Assembly: GCA_003353825.1 (NCBI GenBank)
Contig: PIVW01000369.1
Location: 1 to 5,965 of the forward strand
Reading direction: 5' to 3'
DNA: 5,965 nt
From: Chloroflexota bacterium
Lineage (GTDB): Bacteria; Chloroflexota; Anaerolineae; J102
Within the stretch, counting starts at the first letter, position 1. Each line of letters opens with the position of its first letter. Shown here in pieces: positions 1-5,113 of the stretch. Under the pieces are notes generated by a model. The model searched no databases. It had not been told where the DNA came from and worked only from the letters and a program-made list of their open reading frames with translations. The translations under genes were made by a program, and so were the position numbers.

Positions 1-206
1 AGGGGACCATTATTCCGCTGTTGCTTTGGTCTGGCTTGATACATCGATACATTCTGCTCGAGCTTGGACACTTTGGTCTGCATGAATAGGACAAATTTAC
101 GATTCATCTCTAGCAGGTGCACTGTAGTATTCGCACTTGATGTTTTGAAGCGCCCTCCAGCCGCACCCTTACCCCGATTCAACAGTTTGGATAATACGCC
201 AGCCAT
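1..206 (-). CDS. Unknown basic protein downstream of VirB4 (N-terminal 68 residues, runs off the left edge)
   Basis: Seen: an ATG at 206-204 opens a frame with no stop to the window edge, giving 68 residues that begin MAGVLSKLLNRGKGAAGGRF. A GGGAG ribosome-binding site at 214-218 sits 7 nt before the ATG and lies inside the last codons of the VirB4 gene. The VirB4 stop is only 3 nt upstream of the ATG, so translational coupling is likely. The visible part is rich in Lys, Arg, Gly and Asn. It has no obvious signal peptide or membrane helix, though residues around 32-56 could form a short amphipathic or coiled-coil helix. I do not recognise a family. By position in a T4SS operon it could be the cytoplasmic N-terminus of a VirB6/TrbL-like channel protein or an accessory protein, but nothing in these residues proves that. 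The gene is probably real because of its start context; its function is unknown. Confidence 0.7.
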   Translation of the reverse strand, partial: MAGVLSKLLNRGKGAAGGRFKTSSANTTVHLLEMNRKFVLFMQTKVSKLEQNVSMYQARPKQQRNNGP

Positions 207-209
207 CTT

Positions 210-2720
210 TTAGCTCCCGGTCAAATTCCTGCGTTCTATATCTGTCAGTAACATATAAGCATGGTAAGCTCCATCCGGTAGTCGCAGCACTGCCTCTGCC
301 AAACCTGTATCCTGCGGGCGAGGGAAAGTTTCCAACATGTCTCGGTAGGGGGCTACGTTTGGAAAGGTCTGGGCTACAACCTCGGCTGCCGCTGACTCAT
401 GGTGAAAAAATAACTGAAACACGCTGTTCCCAATGATCGAGTGACCGGACAGGTCCCCACTGGCCGCTCCCCCGGTCAATCTGATCAGGTCCTGCTCGGC
501 TACCCAGATACCGCAACCAAACGTTCTGAAGGTCTTGATCCACATCGCCACTGTCTCAGAGAGCATCTGCTCCTGGGCCAGCCAGCCGTATTCGTCAATA
601 CCAACCACCCGCCGCCGCACCCGGCCTGTGGCTCGCACCACCCGCTGGATACGACCCAACACCAGGGTATAGATCAGGGTCCGGCTCGACTGCGGGATGT
701 CCTTGAAGTCATAACAAACCACGTCTGCCGCCAGGGCCACGTCGGTGGTGGTGCTTTGGTTAAAAACCTCACCCATACTCCCGCTGACGAAGTTTAATTC
801 CAGATCAGCGGCCAGACTTGTAGCCCCCAGCCGTTTCAGTTGGTGGCACAACTGTTCCAGACGCGGCACATAGCGGGCTGGTGTATTCAACGGATCACTC
901 AATCCTCCATACAGCCGCCCCAGGGCAGCATCGAGCAACCCTGCTTCTTGAGCAGTCAAATGGCGTTGAGGATCGACCTGTTTGAGCATCAGGCGGTAGA
1001 TGCTGACCTGGTAGGATTTCTGATCGTTGATATCATCAAAGATGGGGTCAAGCGGGTTCAACCGCATTTCCGCCATCGAGAGCGGGTTGTAACTGGCTCC
1101 ATCGCCAACCATGTCGGCCAGCAGCCTAGAGTGACCCTGTGGTTCCATAAAGACCACCTGAGTGCCTCGCATTGCCTCGCGATACAGTAATGAGTTCATC
1201 GCCACCGTTTTACCATAGCCCGATTTCCCCAGGAATAAGCCGTGATAGGCAGCCGGCTTATCCGGATTATCACCAAATCCATTCCACCAGACGGGATAGG
1301 TATCGGACCCGCCAGATGAACCGACCCCCCAGAATATACCATTTACATCACTGCGTCGCCGGAAGCCAAGCATTCCGCTCGAGACAGCCAGGCCATCGCT
1401 GGTGAGGTTGTGGGATATTTCCGGCAGCTTAATCTCCCGTCGAGGCATGCTCGTAAAAAAGTTAAGCAGTTCGCCCTGACCGCCGGGCAGCAAAACCAGG
1501 GACAGCCGGGCCGCCGTCATGGTGCGTACGCCTTCTACATTCTGGCGGGCCTCCTCCAGAGTAGCCCCCTTGACTGCCACGACCACTGTGGCAAAATGCA
1601 AGCTGTGACCACTATTGGCCTTGGCCATCGCTACCCGCACATCGTGCAAGGCCCCTTCTGCCTTCGGATCACGTCCACGACCGTTTTGGATGACATCCAG
1701 TAGAACATTCTCATATTTGACCAGCTCTTTGAGGGCATCATTAGAGGACAGGTTACGATCCACATCGAGCATTACCGAGACCGGGAAGGTCTGGCGCAAG
1801 ATAGTTACCAGCGGGTCAGACCAACCCCACTCACCGAGGAACTCGTGGCTGACCAGGAGAATGATATAGGGGTGACGCGAGTCAATTGGCGACAGATGGT
1901 CCAGGTCAACCTCGTATTCGCCAGCCAAAAGCGGGGTCAATTCAACTGGCCTGGCCGACACCCCCATCCAGCTAGCCAGGCTGGTAACAGTGGCGTGAGC
2001 CTCGACCTCACTTTTGGCCCAAACAACCATTTCATGCTGAGCCTGATACATAGCCGCTTCACGGGTCAAACGCTCTAAAAAACGACTATACGCCACCAAG
2101 GCATCTGACCGCCAATCCTCATGGGCCTCCAGGCTGGCCGTTCTGGTTTGTTCGACCACAGCGTCTGCATGAAATGGGGTCGAGTGAACGACCAATCTGA
2201 CCGGAGAACGCAGCCCGGTCCAGAAACCGCTCCAACGTTGCATCAACACCCTGATAGCCTGCGGGCTGTGCTGCGCTAAATCCACGGGCTGGAGGCTGTA
2301 AACAACTCCGCCATGAACATCAGCCGGTCTACTATGTCTGCTGGTGGGGGCCTGGCGCAATACCACCGCTCCACCATCTTGCGCCCCCAGTATGTATGAC
2401 AGATCTTCATCTGCTGGACGGTCATACAGTTCCTCCGGATGCACGGTGTTGTTGAGATGCAGCCCAGAGCGAAGCAGAAAATAGGCATATTGGTAGCCAT
2501 ACAGCCCCCGAAAACGTGCCCCGGCGATAATACCCAGCAGAGCCACGCCAACTACCACGATCCAGACCCACCATCCCTTTAGTCCCAGGGTATTAGCCAA
2601 GCTCATACCGCCAAAGATGCCAAACACGCCAAACATCAGTTGTTTGCCATTTAAAAAGATAAAAGCCGTCTCTTCGAGCCGTTTAAATTGGATAAGTTGT
2701 GAATATGACATCAATAACAT
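210..2720 (-). CDS. virB4: VirB4-family type IV secretion ATPase with N-terminal PrgI/VirB3-like membrane region
   Basis: The predicted product is 836 residues, close to the usual 800-850 for VirB4/TrbE/TraC ATPases. These hexameric ATPases at the inner face of the membrane energise pilus and channel assembly. Numbering is from the ATG at 2720. Residues 498-505 are a Walker A P-loop (GKSGYGKT). Residues 705-712 are a Walker B (VVGIDEYG) with D709 and E710. FMEPQG near 524 and a later IWVAEQD stretch near 738-744 fit the RecA-like fold of VirB4 and FtsK-type motors. At the N-terminus two hydrophobic segments (about 29-45 and 49-68) follow an IQFKRLEETAFIFLNGKQL stretch. This resembles PrgI/VirB3-type proteins, so the gene looks like a fusion of the small membrane component with the ATPase. 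The start is ambiguous: a TTG at 2726 and an ATG at 2711 are in frame. ATG 2720 was preferred as the first ATG after an AGGAG site. Neighbours are a pilin candidate upstream and a tightly coupled unknown gene downstream. The ATPase call is firm; the PrgI relation is inferred from pattern and position. Confidence 0.95.
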   Translation of the reverse strand: MLLMSYSQLIQFKRLEETAFIFLNGKQLMFGVFGIFGGMSLANTLGLKGWWVWIVVVGVALLGIIAGARFRGLYGYQYAYFLLRSGLHLNNTVHPEELYDRPADEDLSYILGAQDGGAVVLRQAPTSRHSRPADVHGGVVYSLQPVDLAQHSPQAIRVLMQRWSGFWTGLRSPVRLVVHSTPFHADAVVEQTRTASLEAHEDWRSDALVAYSRFLERLTREAAMYQAQHEMVVWAKSEVEAHATVTSLASWMGVSARPVELTPLLAGEYEVDLDHLSPIDSRHPYIILLVSHEFLGEWGWSDPLVTILRQTFPVSVMLDVDRNLSSNDALKELVKYENVLLDVIQNGRGRDPKAEGALHDVRVAMAKANSGHSLHFATVVVAVKGATLEEARQNVEGVRTMTAARLSLVLLPGGQGELLNFFTSMPRREIKLPEISHNLTSDGLAVSSGMLGFRRRSDVNGIFWGVGSSGGSDTYPVWWNGFGDNPDKPAAYHGLFLGKSGYGKTVAMNSLLYREAMRGTQVVFMEPQGHSRLLADMVGDGASYNPLSMAEMRLNPLDPIFDDINDQKSYQVSIYRLMLKQVDPQRHLTAQEAGLLDAALGRLYGGLSDPLNTPARYVPRLEQLCHQLKRLGATSLAADLELNFVSGSMGEVFNQSTTTDVALAADVVCYDFKDIPQSSRTLIYTLVLGRIQRVVRATGRVRRRVVGIDEYGWLAQEQMLSETVAMWIKTFRTFGCGIWVAEQDLIRLTGGAASGDLSGHSIIGNSVFQLFFHHESAAAEVVAQTFPNVAPYRDMLETFPRPQDTGLAEAVLRLPDGAYHAYMLLTDIERRNLTGS

Positions 2721-2731
2721 TAACAATTACT

Positions 2732-2736
2732 CTCCT
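2732..2736 (-). promoter_or_regulatory. Ribosome-binding site of the VirB4 gene
   Basis: AGGAG on the minus strand lies 11 nt before the ATG at 2720 and 5 nt before an in-frame TTG at 2726. Either start is possible and they differ by two residues. A third in-frame ATG at 2711 is 20 nt away and less likely. Confidence 0.6.
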
Positions 2737-2746
2737 AATATATATC

Positions 2747-2773
2747 GGGTCTGCGGGCAGGCCCCACAGACCC
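2747..2773 (-). other. Intercistronic hairpin between the pilin and VirB4 genes
   Basis: GGGTCTG (2747-2753) pairs perfectly with CAGACCC (2767-2773). Inside it, GGG (2755-2757) can pair with CCC (2762-2764) around a 4-nt loop, giving a GC-rich stem of about 10 bp with a small internal loop. It starts 6 nt after the pilin stop codon and ends 10 nt before the VirB4 ribosome-binding site. The minus-strand sequence after it is AT-rich (GATATATATTAG) but has no run of T, so it is not a standard intrinsic terminator. It more likely stabilises the 3' end of the pilin message, or causes partial termination, allowing more pilin than ATPase to be made. That role is inferred. Confidence 0.6.
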
Positions 2774-2779
2774 ATTCAG

Positions 2780-3190
2780 TCAACCTGCCGCGCCCCCAAT
2801 GGAATCGGCCAGGGCCTCGACCACCGCAGTAGCCACATAAACCGCTACGATCCCAATTAAAAAACCATTGATGTACTGACTGGTCATCTGACTGATTTCT
2901 GGGAAAACCGGACGAGCGACCTTACCAAAGCCCCAGAAGGTAATTCCTAAAATACCCACCACTATTGTCAGCGATTTAATGATGTCGGTAATTGCGGTTA
3001 CAATTTCGGTAAATGCCGCCGATACATCCTCACCTTGGGCGAATACTTCTCCTCCATCAAAAAGCATGGGAGCGCCCAAAAACAGGCCCATCATTATTAG
3101 CCAGACGCACATCCGAATAATTGCCAGATTATGCGGCTGCGACAGGCTCAGGAAGAGATTATTTGCGGTCACTATTTGTTTTGATTTCAT
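2780..3190 (-). CDS. VirB2/TrbC-like conjugative pilin candidate
   Basis: This small 136-residue membrane protein has the architecture of VirB2 pilins. A long n-region (1-26) leads into a hydrophobic core (about 27-43) and a plausible signal-peptidase I site after VFA (A51). The mature part would be about 85 residues with two hydrophobic helices (about 71-91 and 107-127). A short loop containing K89 and R93 joins them and would face the cytoplasm. VirB2-type pilins are extracted from the membrane and polymerised into the pilus or channel. The start is well supported: AAAGGAG at 3200-3206 lies 9 nt before the ATG at 3190. The gene sits directly before the VirB4 gene, where VirB2 is expected (virB2-virB3-virB4 order, with the VirB3-like part apparently fused to VirB4). 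The call rests on topology, size and context, because VirB2 sequences diverge strongly. Another small T4SS membrane subunit is the main alternative. Confidence 0.78.
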   Translation of the reverse strand: MKSKQIVTANNLFLSLSQPHNLAIIRMCVWLIMMGLFLGAPMLFDGGEVFAQGEDVSAAFTEIVTAITDIIKSLTIVVGILGITFWGFGKVARPVFPEISQMTSQYINGFLIGIVAVYVATAVVEALADSIGGAAG

Positions 3191-3199
3191 CTTAAATAT

Positions 3200-3206
3200 C
3201 TCCTTT
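3200..3206 (-). promoter_or_regulatory. Ribosome-binding site of the pilin gene
   Basis: AAAGGAG lies 9 nt before the ATG at 3190-3188. It is a strong, well-spaced site that fixes this start over the internal ATG at residue 27. A start there would remove the basic n-region of the signal peptide. Confidence 0.8.
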
Positions 3207-3227
3207 GTAATTAATTAAACCGAATGG

Positions 3228-3241
3228 TTCAGTAAAATATC
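3228..3241. repeat. Left copy of the imperfect 14-bp direct repeat flanking the inverted-repeat element
   Basis: TTCAGTAAAATATC here matches TTTAGTAAAATATC at 3411-3424 in 13 of 14 positions. The shared AGTAAAATATC core is identical. The two copies bracket the inverted-repeat element, and this one overlaps its outer end by one base. This is compatible with a target-site duplication, although the right copy is separated from the inverted repeat by 1-4 extra bases. Confidence 0.6.
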
Positions 3242-3277
3242 TGTAGGGGTCAAGATGATGTTGAACACTTTTTTAGG

Positions 3278-3307
3278 ACGCAGATTAACGCAGATACACG
3301 CTGATTT
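3278..3307. repeat. Three tandem 10-bp units (ACGCAGATTA type)
   Basis: Three adjacent decamers read ACGCAGATTA, ACGCAGATAC and ACGCTGATTT. The period equals about one helical turn. The array lies inside the inverted-repeat element and faces a pair of inverted units at 3329-3348. It is too short and has no spacers, so it is not a CRISPR array. Confidence 0.7.
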
Positions 3308-3328
3308 TTATTATTTTATTGGTTAGAG

Positions 3329-3348
3329 TGCGTTAAACTGCGTTAAGC
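3329..3348. repeat. Two tandem 10-bp units in the opposite orientation
   Basis: TGCGTTAAAC and TGCGTTAAGC are adjacent decamers. CTGCGTTAA at 3338-3346 is the exact reverse complement of TTAACGCAG at 3285-3293, giving a 9-bp stem with a 44-nt AT-rich loop. With the array at 3278-3307, they form the inner arms of the element. Confidence 0.65.
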
Positions 3349-3410
3349 AGTGAACATACGGGGGCTGCATTTTTTCCTCTATTGTTCAGAATGTTCTTGA
3401 CCAGTACAGC

Positions 3411-3424
3411 TTTAGTAAAATATC
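3411..3424. repeat. Right copy of the imperfect 14-bp direct repeat
   Basis: TTTAGTAAAATATC matches the left copy at 3228-3241 except for one base. It lies one base outside the right terminal inverted repeat. Confidence 0.6.
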
Positions 3425-3456
3425 AGTGCTGTTTTGTTGATTTCCGAATAGGCACA

Positions 3457-3466
3457 CACCTCCTTA
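3457..3466 (-). promoter_or_regulatory. Orphan consensus Shine-Dalgarno sequence at the stop codon of the 542-residue protein gene
   Basis: The stop codon TAA (3466-3464) runs directly into GGAGGTG, giving TAAGGAGGTG, a near-perfect complement to the 16S rRNA 3' end. No real gene follows. The best readings start at GTG codons only 2-4 nt downstream and end after about 10 codons (stop at 3425-3423, at the direct repeat) or about 23 codons (inside the inverted repeat). It may be the start region of a gene that the repeat element displaced or destroyed. Confidence 0.45.
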
Positions 3467-5092
3467 ATACTCCAGCTCAAAGCCATGTTCTAGCACAATC
3501 AGCTGTATTATCCTGACCCCTTCGTCGGGCAGTAGGTGCAACACAAACGTGCCGGTCTCACCTGGGTTGATCTGCCAGGGGAAGTGATTGCCGTTTTCTA
3601 GTTGTTGGTCCAGTTGGGCATCCTTTAGCTTAAAATTTTCGGGTTTCACCTCAACCTCACGCAACCCAGCCGTGACTTCAACCGATACCTGTAAACCACC
3701 TTCGTCTGACAGGGCGGCAGCGGAGATTTGTACTACGGGTCCCACCAAGCCAGTATAGGCCGGTAGCAGGACCCGCGCTCTCAGACCGGATGGCCCTGGC
3801 ACAAATTCCCAGGCCATATTCTGCCTGAGCGCAGTTTCAGGAATGGCATATATGGCCGTTGTGGAAAACACTTGCCCGGATGCCAGGACCGGCGGAATGT
3901 CCGGTGTCGGATTGAGTTCATGGGGTACAGCCACGATGGGATAACTGACCCCTTCCGTCTCGATATGGTTCTTAAATGAGTCGGTTGCCACCTCCACCTC
4001 GCCCATATTTTCGACCCGGTATTGCACCGCCTGCCACACGTATCCGGGCGGTGCATTCGCTCCATACAAAACCTGGGCCTCAATGCAGGTGACATATATC
4101 GAACCATTCAGGGCTATCCGTTCGCCCAGCGCAGCCTGAACTTCTGGCAACTGTTCTGTAAAACCATAATCTGATTCGGGCAGGTAGTTGGCCCGGATCA
4201 CGACCCGGGTCTCCTGCTCTGTATCACCCAGTAACACCAGGGTCATGCCCGGCCGGTTTTGACGAAATATCTCCGATGCCTGGGGCGCTACCCGCACCGC
4301 ATCGGCATACGCAAAGCGATAGACATCTCCGGTACTCATCCTGACCAGCAGTTCATCGCCCGGTTTCAGTGAGGCCAATAGATTTTTATTATCTTCCGTC
4401 GCTTCTATCCCGATGACGTAGTTAATGACCGTGCCATAGATCCAGTTGACAGCCCGCTCTTCCAGCGGTAGCTGCCAGTCACCGGACGAGACCTGCACGG
4501 CCTGTACTACAAAACTGACACCCTTGATCTCTAGTGTGCGTGGCGTGACCAGTCCGGTTTTCACGCCAGAGTCTACGATATCGGCAAACATATCCGCCTC
4601 AAGCGTAGGTATTGGGGTTGCTGCTCCCTCTCCATCATCTATCGCTTCCTCTGTCGCTTCCGCTGTGATTGCTAACACTACCGTCGCCGGGCCTGCTTTA
4701 TCTACTTCTTCCGGGCCGGAAAAGAAAAACCAATAAACTCCTCCAAACAGAGCGAGTATCAAAATCGCGATACCTTGTAACATCTCCTTACTACCTCCTG
4801 CTCCGCTGCTGCGACCGCCCTCGATCTCATTACGGGCAGCCTTCATCACATCCTGGTCGCTCCAGTCCGTTCCCTTGCGGCGTACATAAGACGTGCCGCC
4901 ATCTGAGGTCGGGGTCAGGCCATCAGTGATTGCAGCGCCCAGCACATCCCGGGCCACCCGTAATTCGTCTTTATCACTACCGCCCGCCGCTGCCTCGTCT
5001 ACGCGCCCTTGATAGAAGCGTTCGAAGATCTGCTGTTCTTCAGGCGTAAGTCCCTGAATACTTGCACTGTCTGTGCCTTTTTTGCTGGCCAT
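3464..5092 (-). CDS. Single-pass membrane protein with degenerate sortase-like domain and C-terminal Ig-like modules
   Basis: The product has 542 residues and I do not recognise a named family. Residues 1-103 are polar and probably cytoplasmic. One hydrophobic helix spans about 104-124 (MLQGIAILILALFGGVYWFFF is 21 residues, ending at F124). A Thr/Glu/Pro linker follows (about 135-165). Residues about 186-305 follow the sortase strand pattern: WQLP near 206-209, GTVINYVIGI at 220-229, a L..LKPGDELLV strand at 239-250, a DVYRFAY strand at 256-262, then TLVLL at 284-288 and TRVVIRA at 295-301. The catalytic His position (normally GH) appears as G228-I229 and the Cys of TLVTC as Leu. Only the Arg (R296) seems kept, so the domain would be inactive and probably structural. 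Residues about 331-430 and 452-540 look like beta-rich Ig-like or DUF4352-like modules. The start is the ATG at 5092. Its ribosome-binding site is weak, and the previous stop is 21 nt upstream. Its place before the pilin and VirB4 genes suggests an envelope component of the secretion apparatus, which is an inference. Confidence 0.85.
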   Translation of the reverse strand: MASKKGTDSASIQGLTPEEQQIFERFYQGRVDEAAAGGSDKDELRVARDVLGAAITDGLTPTSDGGTSYVRRKGTDWSDQDVMKAARNEIEGGRSSGAGGSKEMLQGIAILILALFGGVYWFFFSGPEEVDKAGPATVVLAITAEATEEAIDDGEGAATPIPTLEADMFADIVDSGVKTGLVTPRTLEIKGVSFVVQAVQVSSGDWQLPLEERAVNWIYGTVINYVIGIEATEDNKNLLASLKPGDELLVRMSTGDVYRFAYADAVRVAPQASEIFRQNRPGMTLVLLGDTEQETRVVIRANYLPESDYGFTEQLPEVQAALGERIALNGSIYVTCIEAQVLYGANAPPGYVWQAVQYRVENMGEVEVATDSFKNHIETEGVSYPIVAVPHELNPTPDIPPVLASGQVFSTTAIYAIPETALRQNMAWEFVPGPSGLRARVLLPAYTGLVGPVVQISAAALSDEGGLQVSVEVTAGLREVEVKPENFKLKDAQLDQQLENGNHFPWQINPGETGTFVLHLLPDEGVRIIQLIVLEHGFELEY

Positions 5093-5113
5093 AATATCTT
5101 TCTTCGCTCCGAC

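Larger units (their letters stand above)
3241..3409. mobile_element. MITE-like non-coding element with 27-bp terminal inverted repeats
   Basis: The ends 3241-3267 and 3383-3409 are inverted repeats. CTGTA at the left tip pairs with TACAG at the right tip, and GGTCAAG at 3248-3254 pairs with CTTGACC at 3396-3402. GAACA at 3263-3267 pairs with TGTTC at 3383-3387. I count about 21 matches in 27 positions. The element is about 169 bp and has no credible coding region. It contains 10-bp units in both orientations (see separate entries). Near-identical flanking direct repeats (3228-3241 and 3411-3424) suggest insertion or duplication. Size, inverted ends and lack of a transposase fit a miniature inverted-repeat element mobilised in trans, or a dispersed REP-like repeat. 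In RNA from the minus strand it would form a long imperfect hairpin between the 542-residue protein gene and the pilin gene. Its identity as a mobile element is inferred from structure alone. Confidence 0.5.

Noticed and set aside
441..2078. Several plus-strand open frames of 77-118 codons lying opposite the VirB4 gene
   Set aside because: They lie antisense to a gene with clear ATPase motifs. They show no recognisable domains and are expected by-products of codon bias on the other strand.
2724..2726. TTG at 2726 as the VirB4 start
   Set aside because: It is possible, with the AGGAG only 5 nt away, but the ATG two codons later is the more usual choice. The difference is two residues and does not affect interpretation.
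2747..2773. Rho-independent terminator after the pilin gene
   Set aside because: The stem is strong but the following minus-strand bases lack a T-run, and the VirB4 gene begins soon after in the same direction.
3225..3253. Possible promoter for the pilin gene starting from TTGACC on the minus strand at 3253-3248
   Set aside because: No acceptable -10 hexamer is found 16-18 nt downstream, and the hexamer is part of the terminal inverted repeat, so it is not independent evidence.
3278..3348. Possible CRISPR array
   Set aside because: The units are only 10 bp, directly adjacent with no spacers, and too few; no cas gene is nearby.
4446..4929. Plus-strand open frames opposite the 542-residue protein gene, Ser/Thr-rich
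   Set aside because: Their composition mirrors the antisense of Ala/Glu/Thr codons, they have no supporting ribosome-binding site, and they lie fully inside a convincing minus-strand gene.
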